NCBI GenBank assembly: GCA_002205965.3
Contig: NADL03000492.1
Span: forward strand, 1,178,001 to 1,242,000
Reading direction: 5' to 3'
Source: Kappaphycus alvarezii
Lineage: Eukaryota; Rhodophyta; Florideophyceae; Gigartinales; Solieriaceae
Length of the DNA stretch: 64,000 nt
Both the position numbers and the translations under genes were made by a program. Positions within the stretch are counted from its first letter, which is position 1; every line of letters begins with the position of its first letter. Below are positions 31,991 through 44,051 of the stretch, piece after piece. The notes beneath the pieces were generated by a model. It did no database searches and was not told the DNA's origin. It worked only from the letters and a program-made list of their open reading frames with translations.

Positions 31991-34020
31991 TCGAGGCCCT
32001 ATCAGAATATTTCTGAGAGATGCGACGAATGCTTGCCAAAATGCATCTCGAGGTCAACCCATCTTGATGGAGTTGCCAATCTTCTAAGTATGATGCAACA
32101 AATAAGTATATCGCTCACAGCGTAGCGATTCCTCTCTGTGCAAGACTTTTATTCTGGCCAGTCTATCGCTCTTACTACCTTAGGTATGTCCTGCTTTTCA
32201 AATCGAAACAAGCTGAGGCAATCCCTATTGCTCAGGTCGTTAAAGTTAAAAGTGAGTGGAGAGGCTTATTCTGTTACTTCGTTGTAGAATGTTTTTGACA
32301 TCATTGCGGAGGCAAACATACTGACTTGCCACGGTAGTCAAGGTCAGTGTCGACGATAATGCAGACTCTCTTTCAGTCAGGCGGCGCTTGGCTATTACGA
32401 GGAGTGCAATCTTTCAGGTGCGGAGGCGTTCGATACACTTTGCTTGCGTAAAGTCCGTCAAGCAGCCCGCTGCCATTTTTGATGGGAGCGCAGTACGAGT
32501 GTCGTTAAGTGTTAGCACGTGCAGTAATACTCACATACATTAACATGAGTGACAGGCGTAATCACACCGCCCGCGGCACGAGAAAGAAAATCATACCAAA
32601 TTTCTGAAACTGGTGAATTCCTCATAAGCACAATTTAATTGCAGAAATTCGTTAAGCGTAATCTCTCTAGTATCGGTCAACTGCTTTTGATTAGGCGTTT
32701 TCCTGGAGAATTTCGTTACACATTTCACGGGTGGGAAAATTGGGTCTTTAGTTATTGAAAAATGGGTTCGCCTGTGTTCCGGAGTGCATAAAAATGTGTG
32801 AAATGGGGGGTTAATTTACTGTGGTAGATATGTGGATTGGTACCCAGTAAATTTGTACCGGAGCGTAGATACCGTACAGTATATTGGCCAAGCCAATTGT
32901 GAAACCAATAATTGGTAAATGCCATGGGGAAGTTTCGTAGGTGGTGTAGTCGACAACTGAATATTCAGCAACTTGCGATAAACTGACATTGCTCTTTCGA
33001 ACAGAGACCCCAAGAATTCCTAGCTTCTGCGTTGGCTAGGGACGCCCGGGGACAACCATTACGAAAAAAAGGGGGAAATTTGGGGTGTTTTTAATGCATG
33101 AAAAATATGGTCAGCTGTTCCCTAAGGGATGTCGTGATGGTAAAGGCTTACAATGTAAAAAAAATGTTTTGCTATATTTTGCAATGCTTGCTTCCTTTCT
33201 CCCGTCTACTCCGTCAGCGGCAAAAGACCACATGGCGCTGGGTTTCAAGCCCACCATATGTTTCAATACCATGTGGTCATTTAACGGCCGAATAAATCCT
33301 ACTGAAATTCTCGTCCGACATACAGAGTGATCTGAACTGGTAAGATGGCAATATCACCTGTTTTGTACTTTCATTTCTTTGATAGGTGGATTCCAAATTG
33401 ATCTCTAGTTGAATGGTGCAGGTGCCTTTAACGATTTCATATGTCGCCAGGGCGCCAATGCCACAGTCAAACAGCCACGACATTTCATAGCGGGACAAAG
33501 TGTTCCGTGTGATTCTTGAATTGCGAGTTGTTCAATAGAGCGTGCAAATATCAAAGTACTTCACACACATATTGTGTCTTTCTTCCAGATACTCTGCGTA
33601 AGTTTTTTCGTATAAGAGATTGTTTCAGTTCTATTAGGGGGATCATATTGTCTGGTAGCGGTGGTTAGCTGGAGAGAATGTGTTTGGATTAGAAGGGGGA
33701 TAATTTTTTTCATGAATGATTTCGGGAGTAGTGGGCTTTCGTCTCGTGACTGCAGGGTGTCTGAGGTGTTATCACAAGGTCTCCCCATGGACGGTCAGTC
33801 CTCTAGATCATGTCCTTTCATTTTAGCTCTTCGAGCGATCACAGGATGGAGCGTGAAGGATTAATGGAATGGAATTTAGTATTGAAACGTTTACAGTAAT
33901 ATCGCGGCACGTTAGCCTTTTCTGTGTCTTTACAATTTCTGAAACTATGAATTCCTCTTCAGCTATAGCAATTCTTTACTGTATGGCATTAGTACAACAG
34001 GTGTCCGCTGCAGGATCCGA
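31991..34020. other. No gene; repeats of the 29.4-kb family
   Basis: Eroded 5' part of the transposase up to roughly 32300, then no frame above 81 codons. Repeat starts at 32729 (GGGTGGGAAAATTGGG) and 33071 (GGGGGAAATTTGGGGTG) belong to the family also seen at 29406 and 63109-63459. The 33071 segment matches 63375-63459 in reverse for about 80 bp. Confidence 0.5.
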
Positions 34021-34025
34021 CTATA

Positions 34026-34930
34026 TTGCTAGCTAAGAGCTAACAGGATGTTCCACGTCGTCCACGTGCAGCGACATGCGCGAAAAAATAGCTTGCGCAA
34101 CTGACGACCAGATAGTGCAACTGATGCAGCTCAACACGCGCGTGGGAATCACTCCGACAGGAGTCCTGAACTTCTCCGCGATACGCGGCAGAAGACCCTC
34201 TATGAAGAGGAAGGTGGCAGGAAAAGGTGACCGCAGAGAATCAAACGCCAGCGGTTGGAACTCGAAATTGGGGGCCTGGGTCGGGTTGTCTGAGGGCGGT
34301 GGCAGACGCCGCGAAAGTTTTCGCTCCAGGTCCGTCACCTTGTTGCGGTGAGCGATGGCAGCGGCACCGCCCATTTCGCGGGTGGCCCTCGATTTTACGT
34401 TGTCCTTGAACGGAGAGACGATGGTGACATCACAGGCAATGGGGCGGACCGCGTTGCCATCGGGGGCAAGCGGTGGGTGGACAAGGATGTCAGCGGGTCG
34501 TAGTTCAGTTCCTGGGACGAGGAGTGGGACCTCCAACTGGCAGTCTAAGCCTGCTGCGCGGGCGATACGGCCGGCGATGACGTTGCGTAACGAGTCATGC
34601 CGGTGTTTGCGACCGAATCCAGAGGGGCACAGGTCGACTGCGTGATCTCCCAAGCTGTCCATCGGGCGTTTACAATGCTCGCAGTCCCGGGGAAGCGAGT
34701 CATCATAAACAGACAGCCCGAGGAAACGTCGTATCATGATCTTCCAGTGTACGGCAGACACTTCCGTGTCGGCGGAGGGATGTGCGAACAGGAAGGCGGC
34801 GCCAGGGCCTTTGCGGAATGCGAGGCCGCGGATCCGGTCCCGCGCTGCGGCGGCGGTGTAGTTATCGGGATTCGGGCAGCGAGCCCATACCTCGTCGGCA
34901 ATCCATTACTGGTAGCAACTGCCGTCACAT
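34026..34930 (-). mobile_element. 5'-truncated LINE copy (endonuclease end)
   Basis: Contains only the end of ORF2: FLFAHPSADTEVS, MIRRFLGLSVYDDS, C-x2-C with GDHAVDLCPSGFGRKHRH, RPADILVHPP, RPIACDVTIVSPF, LERKLSRRLPP and FEFQPLAFDSLRS, ending EHPVSS. The frame 34761-34033 is fully open, so the copy is young. It is truncated upstream at about 34900, as expected for incomplete reverse transcription. The 3' flank shares TATAGTC and CTGCAG with the 56-kb copy. Confidence 0.82.
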
Positions 34931-36238
34931 GTCAATGGAGGTTGACAGGCAGACAATGTCTCCTGGTCATCCCTTCCTTATGAGGGAATCTAGACAGATA
35001 TTTCGAAGGGCCGTTAGTGTCATTTTAAAATGTCCGGAAGAAAGATAGTTTCCTATTCTAACACCTTTTGGCTGCGTCTTTTCTACCCTCTACTGTAGAA
35101 CTGTACTGGCCGACGGAGGTTTATTTCGGGAGCTGGTTCGGATGGCTGTACGCACATGAACCTGTCTGCTCCGATATAGAACGCGTTGTTGGATCTCCGT
35201 ACAGTACCGTACATGTTGCTTGCATGTTCCTCGATAAGAGAAAAAGTTGAGGTGACTCACCACGTAAATGAAGGACTAGGTTTTTCCAAAAGTTAAAAGT
35301 GGCTGACCTTTTTGTTCTGAAATTATTGGAATTTTCGAAAATTAATTCAAGTTTGGTATGACAACACGGAAGAAAAAAAATAGGTGGTGCGAATATCTCT
35401 GTGGCAGCTGCTATTGGGGCCAAAGAGACATATAAAAGTAGTTTTTCAGTAAAATTTCTGGAGTGAGAAACGTATGTCAGATATGGATCCAGGGCCGGGA
35501 GCCACGTCTGCGGCAGGATTGGTGTTGACATAAAACGAGAAGTCGATACGTTTCATGACTACGTGAAGGGACATTGTGGAACTGTTGTACAGTACTGTAC
35601 AGTACAATACACTATGAAATGGACTAAGAGAGTACATAAAAATGCTGAACTGTGTTGCTGTACTGTACTGTACAGTACGGCACATTGCAGTGCAGTACTG
35701 TATACGGTACCATACATTCAAACGCCTGGTCCATCATTTGATTTGATTTGATTTAGACAAAACTCACATGGTATCCAATGGAATCGAAATCCACAAGCCA
35801 GGCTCCCCCATCCCATAAGGGCACCAAAGTGGACTATTATGTAATTAAAGCACGCTGTCATATAACTTGTACCGAAGAGCGCGCAATGCAAGACCCTTTT
35901 AAAGGCCAAGCGATCCTCGCCCGGAAAATCAGCAGGAGGGCCATCTTTCGCATCATGCAATTATCTATCCATACTCGTAAACAATGACCTGCCCCTCATC
36001 GACCGATGCTGTCCACAATTTGCCCCACAAATCCTTTCGCTTCATACCTAACCGACACGTCCTGCCCAACCGCACCCATTCTCCCGAGGCCCTTTATCAA
36101 CCCCTATGACTCCACCCAACTTTCCCATCGACTCAACGTCCACACACTCATTACATCTACCTCCCCCAACCCTCCCTGCATTCCCACTCCCCTAATTCCC
36201 TTCATGCCCCTCAAACATTTTGGTGGCACACCTTCATC
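34931..36238. other. No gene; palindromic TACAGTAC clusters
   Basis: Only short frames. 35588-35605 and 35660-35705 carry dense GTACTGTACAGTAC-type words that can fold back. 35738-35757 is a short (TTTGA) microsatellite. 36000-36238 is a C-rich stretch preceding the kelch gene and may hold its promoter; I see no clear TATA box. Confidence 0.4.
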
Positions 36239-37525
36239 ATGCGACAATACTCCCTCCTAACACTCCTTTCCCTCCTCCTCCTCCTCCTTCTCCTCCCTCT
36301 CCCCACCTCCTCCCATCCCACCCTCCCTTCCATTCTCTCACGTCAAGTTGCCGATCCCACCTGCTCTCGCGGCATCAGTGCAGGCGGCGCCTGCTGTCCC
36401 CGCATCTGCGGTCAATGCGGAGGCCGCGGCTGCGGCATCCGCGGACGCGAAGTCAACACCGCCTGCTGCATACGCCAAGTCTTCAACACCAGGCCCTCAT
36501 GCCGTGTTTCTGCCGCCCCCTGTCGTCTCAACAACACCGCCCCGCGTACCTGCCGAAGTCGAGGCGATTTCCGCGGTTCTTGGAGTGTCTCACCTGTGAA
36601 TAGTGGACAACTTATCCGTCGCCATGAGGCATGTGCTGTTATGGTGAATGGGCTTGTTGTCTTGCTAGGCGGTAGAGGAGTGAACAAGGGGGTCTCCGTG
36701 TATAACCCTAGGACGCGTGTGTGGAGCAATCGCGCTGGGCCGGGGCCGGGCATCGAGCTGCATCATATGCAATGTGTAGGGACGAATGGGCGGGTGTATG
36801 TGGTGTCGTCGTGGACTGGTGGTTTCCCGTTTGAAAGAAACAATGATAAGATTTATATTTACAACGTCGCGGCAGATCAGTGGAGTACACGCGCAGGCTT
36901 GCCGGAGAGGCGGCGGCGGGGTGGCGGGGCCGCCATTTTGAGGCAGGGCGTTATTTACGTTGTGGGGGGGAATCGTGGGGGACATGGCGGCCATGCGACC
37001 ACGTTGGGGTGGATGGATGGGTATGATATTGCGAGGAATAGCTGGATGACTAACCTGCCCCCTATGCCGGACGGGAGAGATCACACTGGTGGCGCGCTGG
37101 TGAATGGACAGCTGTGCGTGGCGGGGGGTCGCGACGGTGGGTCGTCCAATTTTTTCAATGAGAACAAGGAGTCGACGTGGTGTTACAACTTTGGAAACAA
37201 GACTTGGGTGAGGAAGGCCAACTTCCCAACGCCGAGGGCTGGGTCCAGTTACGGACGCACGTGTGATGGTCGCTTGATTGTGGCGGGTGGGGAAGGTGCT
37301 GGAAGGGCATATGCGAATGTGGACGTGTTTGACGGGTGCAGTTGGAAGAGCTCTAGAGCTATGACAAGGGCTCGGCACGGGTCTGGCGTAGCTACTTCAA
37401 ACTGCAGAACTTGTGGACAAATGTTTATTCCGTCCGGCAGTGGGAGCCAGGGTGGGTCTCCAGAGCTGATGTCAACGGAGCGGTTTGTGCCTGCCGGTAG
37501 GCGGTTTGTCTGCACAATCTATTAG
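36239..37525 (+). CDS. Secreted Cys-rich kelch-repeat protein
   Basis: Intact, intronless, 428 residues. Residues 1-25 are a signal peptide (poly-Leu core, cleavage likely near TSS-HP). Residues 42-104 are a Cys-rich module (CCPRICGQCGGRGC, then CC and APC) of a type seen in algal secreted proteins. Residues 130-420 hold five or six kelch units with the G-G turn and distal Trp (LLGGRGVNKG...VW, VVGGNRGG...SW, VAGGRDGG...TW, VAGGEGAG), predicting a beta-propeller outside the cell. I cannot place the Cys, Tyr and His ligands of galactose oxidase, so enzyme activity is not claimed. A cell-wall carbohydrate-binding role is possible. Its GC-rich sequence contrasts with the flanks. Confidence 0.85.
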   Translation: MRQYSLLTLLSLLLLLLLLPLPTSSHPTLPSILSRQVADPTCSRGISAGGACCPRICGQCGGRGCGIRGREVNTACCIRQVFNTRPSCRVSAAPCRLNNTAPRTCRSRGDFRGSWSVSPVNSGQLIRRHEACAVMVNGLVVLLGGRGVNKGVSVYNPRTRVWSNRAGPGPGIELHHMQCVGTNGRVYVVSSWTGGFPFERNNDKIYIYNVAADQWSTRAGLPERRRRGGGAAILRQGVIYVVGGNRGGHGGHATTLGWMDGYDIARNSWMTNLPPMPDGRDHTGGALVNGQLCVAGGRDGGSSNFFNENKESTWCYNFGNKTWVRKANFPTPRAGSSYGRTCDGRLIVAGGEGAGRAYANVDVFDGCSWKSSRAMTRARHGSGVATSNCRTCGQMFIPSGSGSQGGSPELMSTERFVPAGRRFVCTIY

Positions 37526-38300
37526 TGTCTGGGATTTTCAAAGACCAATGGAGGATTTCAACTGGAGGTTGTATAGTGTAGCAGTGGGAATTTGTAGGTA
37601 GGGTAAAATTTGGCCACTGTGGCTAGCTTCTTGCGGCTGGCGGCATGTAGTGGGGGAGAAATCTTGCGAGTCTGTTGTCACAGCTGATGGAACGCATCGG
37701 CATCCCGAACAGCTTTAGATTGCCACCGGAAACGGAATGTGGAACGGGACCCCTCCGACAAACCTTATCGCATGATTTGGTACGCCCCGGAAGCTCCTCC
37801 TCCTCGGACATATCCGCATCCTCCCGCTTCCCCTCCGAACCCCTCTCGTTCAGTGCCGCGTGGCAGGGCTTGTGTTTGTCAGTTCTTTCATTAAAACGCT
37901 TAAGGCGTAATTTTTGATGTGTCTAACTAAAACGACGTTTGCAGGCCATGCGATCCATTTATTGTTGAAAAGTTGTTAATGGAGGTACTCCTGCAAAAAC
38001 CCAAGGTACAGGTACACGTGGCATAGGAAAATGCCTTGTGATGTCGATATGAGATGGACAAATAGAGTCTTTAGGGACATATTTTTGGATATACCGTACC
38101 TGAACACAGCAACCACACAGTACTGTACAGTATTGCATTTCTCTACGCGCAAAACCAAGCGTGTGTCAGTGACTGTGTCTGAGGTCACCTCGTAGTGCAA
38201 TGTACTGTACGTAAGAAACTCTTATTTACGGTTTATGTATGTAACTTATATACAGTACAGTAAACAAGACAGTAACAAGCAAAAGTTTTTGTCATATTGC

Positions 38301-38324
38301 ACAGTACAGTACAGTACAGTACAG
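38301..38324. repeat. (ACAGT)n microsatellite
   Basis: Nearly five perfect ACAGT units, within the region of abundant TACAGTAC words. Confidence 0.8.
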
Positions 38325-38779
38325 CATAGTACATACTTACTGTCCTGCAGTTCAATAGGGATAGACATGTGGTGGCGGAGCCAGCGCCACACTGACCCCG
38401 GCCGGTTTGTCTTTTACGTAGTCGAACGGAAACAAGGGGCCCAACTTTTGAACAGTAGGGCCGCATTAATCATTTCATACAATTATGTATTATTGAATGT
38501 ACTTATGCTAAACATCTACTGTAAACAATTCGGCTCCATTCTCAGGCTGCCCGAGAATGGAAGCAACACTTCTCTCAAGAGAAAGGCAGTATTCACACTA
38601 CAGTACTGCACTGTACAGTACAGTACTGTGTACTGTTGCCGTATACTCACACCAGCCAAGACTTGATCTGAGTGTGCTCTTGATTTCACTTACAACCTTG
38701 GGTACGGTAATTGTACGGGACAGATGTACCTTACTTTTAGAGTCATCAGCGTACTTCCGCCTGCTGTGGACCTTGGTTT

Positions 38780-38836
38780 TTACGCCGCGTTACGAACAGC
38801 AGTTCGTAACGCACAGCACTTCGTAACGCGGCGTAA
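38780..38836. repeat. 17-bp perfect inverted repeat with a third arm
   Basis: TTACGCCGCGTTACGAA (38780-38796) pairs with TTCGTAACGCGGCGTAA (38820-38836). The 23-base loop contains TTCGTAACGC (38803-38812), which can pair with the inner 10 bases of the left arm instead, giving two exclusive hairpins. Confidence 0.85.
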
Positions 38837-41502
38837 CAACCAACAGTTTCAATCGCAACGCGAAAGTTATCAGAAGGTCGGTTGTGTTTACTGGTCAGTG
38901 CCAACGCTGTGCACCCTGACGGAAGCAACGGACAGTATTGTTTACGGTGCTTAACTTCTCAATGTAATAATCCTTGTATCAGAAAAAGAGGCCAAGGACA
39001 CGCGCTACCGTTTAACACAGCATCCGTTCAAACGCAGATGGAGTCGCAGTTTGACTGTGACGACGGGGTGGCAAACACTTACACTATTGCACTGTAAAGC
39101 AACACTCCCTCTGCTTGCCAAAAGGCGTTGCGCCGGTATTTTAGACAAATTTGTTGGAGAGTCGAAAGGATATGGAAAATCTATGAAGGCTCATAAAGGT
39201 GAAGAAAATGGAAGGAGGAAGAATTTCGGTGCGTAATTCTAAAATTGTTCTCTGAAGATTGTACATCGTCGACCCGATTTCGCAGTATCCATTAATCGGG
39301 GTTGCAGTCGTGCAACGGCTGACCACTAACAAAACCAAAAACCAACAGCGGCCAACCTGATCTGCAACACAGAGGGTGTCCGACTCCCTCCTCTGACAAT
39401 AGCTTGAGCCGTGGCAAACTACAGCCGCGGCGGTGGTAGAGACTTGTACTGCAAAGTCGATACTGGATGCCATTCGGCGTGGTGCGTAACTCCTAATTGT
39501 CCAGCAAAGACCTACCTTTGTAGACCGGATTGCGTACGGTCCGCCTCTGGGCCGCCGGCTGGTCTTGCCGGCGCAGATCACGCCTTACGCTGAACCCTTG
39601 AGGGACTTACAGTGGCCCCGTCCATACCTTGTAACAGAGGTGAAACCTTACAGCATCACACGAACCTCAGCAGGGATCGCCGACACGACGCTACTTGTAG
39701 TGCGTCGCTCGCTCCACCAATACCCAGCGGGTACTCCTGCGCACGCACCTTCGGCACGCACCGTCACCTGCGGAGGTCGCAGCCTGCCGCGATGGAACCG
39801 AAGCTAGACAGAAGCGACGAAAGGGGAAGGGATGAAGGGGTACTAAGGACTTCCGCGCTCCCTAGTGAGCGCTTATTGAAGGGAAGACGCGATCCATGGG
39901 GTCGCAACTATAAGGGGTAGGGAGATCGTGTAGGTCCAAGGTGACTTTACTCTCAAGGGGGGTAAGGTGGGGTATTGTACCTTATATGTACGGAGTCCCC
40001 CCATTGCCCGCCGTCAGCTCAGGTGAGCCGGTTGCAGGGATCCAATATGGATCCAAATCTTATCTGACATTAACTACTCTTAATAGTTACAGCAGCCGCC
40101 ATGGGCTGCGCACGCATACTATGCGCTGTAGGACCCCCGCAGTAGGGTACCATCTTACACTCTTCCCCCTAATGGGGTGGCTTGGGGGTAGGTCGCCAGC
40201 AATGAACTTCAGTTGCAAGCTTAAATGGCCACTCTCGATGATGTTGCGGAGCAAAGCCTGGCTCATTGGCTTGTTTAAACTGTCTGAAACATTATTGGAG
40301 ATGTAAACAAAACCAATGTCGGAGATAAGTCCGTCGCGGAATCGCTACCGAGCAGCAGCGGTACCCATCATCATGCTTTTCTCTGACGTCCCTGATCCTT
40401 TGCTAATGACGTCAAATAGGAATTTATTATCCGTAAAAAGTTGCACAAATATCTTCTTGTTCAATGATTTCGAAAAATCAGAGAGTAGACCAGAGCGATA
40501 TCAAACATATTGCTAAAGCAATGACTTATCCAGTCATGACAGAACGCGTTAGGCGGCGTGCTTTGTATGATTTGAAGGAAGTTGAGGCTGCTGATCCGCT
40601 TTCGTGGCACAAGATAACAACACTCTCCAGTTGAGAAGACAGGTCCTCGTAATTGGCAAAAAATGCCTCTAAATGACCATTGATAATACTGTTCTTGAAA
40701 TGAGCTTCGGAATAAGAAAACTAAGGTGATTTTCGGTATCGTAACTAATCACTTCATTCAGTTGGTGGATTACCGAAGCTGTATTTACTTCAAAATAATC
40801 ACCAGTAACTTGGACAAGTTGGAATATCTCAAGGAGATAGTAAGGCAGAGACTGCGCTACCCAAGCGAATCTCGATCTCATTGGCCTGAATTGTCAGAAC
40901 GAGGCGTTTGAAGGAAGTTTCTAGAGCTTCCGCATGTAACCTTTTTGATCTTTAGAAATTGGCACATCCTTCAGATTATTGATGATTCATCCTGTAAAGC
41001 CGAATGGTATCGGAGATTCTTCCTTCAATGCAAAATTTTTCCTTGGTTTTCTTTGAGAGATTCCAGAAGCGGAAATTTCCACATCGAAGTATACCGTCGC
41101 CATATACTGCCTTCAGCCCCGACAGCCCTCAGTTTTCAGGTACAAAGGTATCCCGATAAAAAAAGCCTAATTTGACAGGATCTACACTATAAGCGAATCT
41201 GTTTCTCACCTCCCGTCCTGAATCCGTCGAAATTTTAATGAAAATTGTACGTAGGTTCTGTTCTCGATAAGCGGAACCGGCGATGGTCTCTACTGTAATG
41301 TAACCCATAGAATAAAGTGTGAACAATAGACAAATACGCACACCGCTACATGATTTCACGAATTAAAAGCATATCATATCTCGTAATATACTGTACTGTA
41401 CAATAAGGTACTGTATAAGTGTCCCATAGTAAACAGTTTTTCTCTTCCCTCTCCCTGATAAGGCAATATTTGCCAACATAAACACTTTTCCCGTCTCGCA
41501 GA

Positions 41503-42980
41503 AAAAGCAGTTTGTTCTGGAGCGTCAACGCCGGGAACCGCAAGGGGAAAACATCACCCAGGCATCTCTTGCGCAGTAAGCCAAACAAGAGTTTAAACTG
41601 AGCAACGTCCGGAGCAAAGCTGCAATGTCCTGAATAATTTCCAATTCATCTGCAATTCTGCCCGCAACTGAAAATCAAATTTCCACAAGGAGACTCAATA
41701 GACCTGGTGTTGCTCAGGCACTCGAGCGAGTTTTATTCAGTATGATTTGCCAAAAACAGTCGCAACGAGTGTTTCTTAACGGTGAAATGATTTTTGACAA
41801 AGCTAAACCTTTATTGAAACTATCCAACAAAAGAGTCAGTGAGGATGAATGTATCGACTTGAAATTTTCGCTGAGTTGGTTGGAGAAATTTAAAATATTC
41901 TGGAGCCTTCGCAGTTTACGCTCCCACTGCGAGTCCGGAGACGCGAAAGAAACCTTTCTTGCAAACGCGATGACCGCATTGCGGGCCAAAGTTTCTCAAT
42001 ATGGTGCTAAAAATGTGTTTAATGCGGATGAATGTCGTGTTTTTCATCACCTGGAACCTACTCAAACTATTGCTCTAGAACGTGTTGCAGGCCCCAAAAG
42101 GAGAACAGACCAGATTAATCGTATCCTGTCTGTCAGAATGGGCGTATTGGAGAAAATAAAGCTGGTATTCATAGGTTCTGCTGCAATGCGGAGCGCATTC
42201 AAAAAGAAGTCGCTTTCTGCGCTAGGCCCTCACCATGTGACCAACAAAAAGGCTTGGATTACAACAGATATATTTTTGGACTGACTCAAGAAATTTCAGT
42301 CGTACTTGATCGAAAATTGCAGTGCTCATGTGACTAAATATAATATACTATCCCTAACGAACGTTGAAGCTGATTTTTTGCCCGCCAACTGCACATCAAG
42401 AATTCAGCCCATAGATGCAGGAATTATAGCAAATCTAAAACTGTGCTAGATAAAGATGGGCCACGCATTAGACCAAATGGATCTGTAATATAAGGATGCA
42501 CACAAAATTGACTTGCTAACTGCAAAGAGGTGGTTTCAAAGGTCATGGAAGGATTTAATATCATCTGTTATTTCGAATTACTATAAAATAAACAAAGTTG
42601 TACACTAAAATGGTGAGTACAGCTGCCGAAATTAAAGAAGAAAGTCTTTGAGAGTACCTTCAAAACTTTGTTTTCAGCTCGTGAGGCCTGATTCTTGAAT
42701 GGAAATTGCTCTTATTTTCAATTCCAGTGGAAAAAATGATGTGCTACAAAGCCTTGATGACACTGAGATTGTCGATGCAGTGTTGCAGGGATTAGAAGGG
42801 GATAATATGAATGTAGAGGAAGATTTGGTTGAGAAAGAGGACGTCTCTGTGGGTCTAGCGTCAACAAAGGAACAATTGCGATGTTTGGCGTTGATGAAAC
42901 AGATTCCCGAAGACACTGGACTTACAAATGAACCTTTCTTGGCCAAGATTAGAGAAATGCAGAGATTTTTGAGAGCGTGA
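41503..42980 (+). pseudogene. Pogo/Tigger-type transposase pseudogene
   Basis: Order of parts: helix-turn-helix remnant (ASLAQ, AKQEFKL), RRLNRPGVAQALERVLF of the CENP-B-type second helix domain, MICQKQSQRVFLNGEMIFDKA, LSWLEKFK and ESGDAKET. The DDE_1 nuclease follows: NADECRVFHHLEPTQT (first Asp), ENCSAHV where the usual D-N is E-N, FLPANCTSRIQPIDAGIIANLK (third Asp). An open acidic tail at 42699-42980 (EIVDAVLQGLEGDN) completes it. Several stops (41579, 42282, 42448, 42487) make it dead. The long flanking TACTGTACTGTA words may be related to terminal repeats, unproven. Confidence 0.75.
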
Positions 42981-42999
42981 GCTAGCCAAAAGCTCAACA

Positions 43000-44051
43000 G
43001 AGCACAATCGACCGTTTCTTTAGCATAAATTATACAAACGTAAAGTCCATCTACCTTTTTTATACAGTACGATATCTCAAGATCTCCTATGGAGGATTCG
43101 TCAAGCCCCCAAAGTCTACTGTACTGTATAATTCACAAGTTTGAAGGTTTCATTTAACTTAGCGGAACCATAACTTAAGCGGAGCAAACTTTATTCTTCT
43201 GAGATATTTATATTATCGCGATATCGCTGTAGTACAGAGCTGGATTGATTTCAAACGGTGTTATCTCAAGATCTTCTCGGTGATTTCGCTCAATTGTGAC
43301 CTTCCATAATTCAGTAGGATCACTAAGGCCGGGCAATAAGCGGAATCACTTAAATCATTGATCGGGTTCTAACTCGAACTATGCGGCAGGTTTTTGATGA
43401 ATATATCCGTAGAAAGAGGCCTATTGGACTTAAGGTATGCTTGCTTAATGTCTGCAGTCCATATGTCAAATCTAAACATTTGCGCTATGGCGAGGAGGTG
43501 ACGTACAAATGCGGGCTACAAAATGGTTTACACATGAACCATAATGCTCTTAAGTTTTTCCTTATGACCGCCGACAACATTAGAGCCTTGTACTTGGCTT
43601 TTACTTTGAGGTTTGACTTAATGGAAAGGATAAATATAACTGGAAGGACATTTCCGTCTTTAGGTATGTCCTACCTAAGTATGGCTTTGAATGTACCACG
43701 ACGGTTGAGACATTTAATCTCACTGCGAATCGCCAGATAAACTTCAGCACTTTGCGCACGGTTATCCTTAGGGTCGAGGAACTCTGTCACAAGGGTAATA
43801 TTATCCGTGAAATGCACAGGAGTGAGTATTGCATGCTAAAAATCGCACAGAAAGCAATGCGAGAGAGCGATTGAAGATGTTAATCGCTTCACCTGCGTCA
43901 AACTGAACAGAAGTGGCTGTCTTTATAGAGACTAGCCGACGAAAATCAGCTTCTTCTAATGGACCATGGTTGATAGATCTAAGGTGCCGAGCCATTTTCC
44001 CATCCTTTTAGCGACAAACTTTTCTCAATAAACGATTATTTTATCACCGGG
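43000..44051. other. No recognised gene; one 119-codon frame
   Basis: A plus-strand frame at 43381-43740 starts MRQVFDEYIRRKRPIGLKV. Its composition looks somewhat like a transposase (basic, aromatic) but no motif supports it. A TACTGTACTGTA cluster is at 43120. Confidence 0.35.

Larger units (their letters stand above)
37526..41502. other. No supported gene; hairpins and short repeats
   Basis: About 4 kb without a convincing frame. It includes several TACAGTAC-type clusters (38110, 38250, 38301-38324, 38600) and a strong hairpin at 38780-38836. Frames of about 140 codons near 38235 and 39141-39581 overlap these repeats or opposite frames and show no motif. 40500-41200 is AT-richer and featureless. 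Confidence 0.4.

Noticed and set aside
36665..37378. 237-codon minus-strand frame
   Set aside because: Shadow of the kelch gene; His/Pro/Thr-rich and motif-free.
36239..37525. Galactose oxidase
   Set aside because: The propeller fits, but the Tyr-Cys and His copper ligands cannot be placed and the C-terminal domain is missing.
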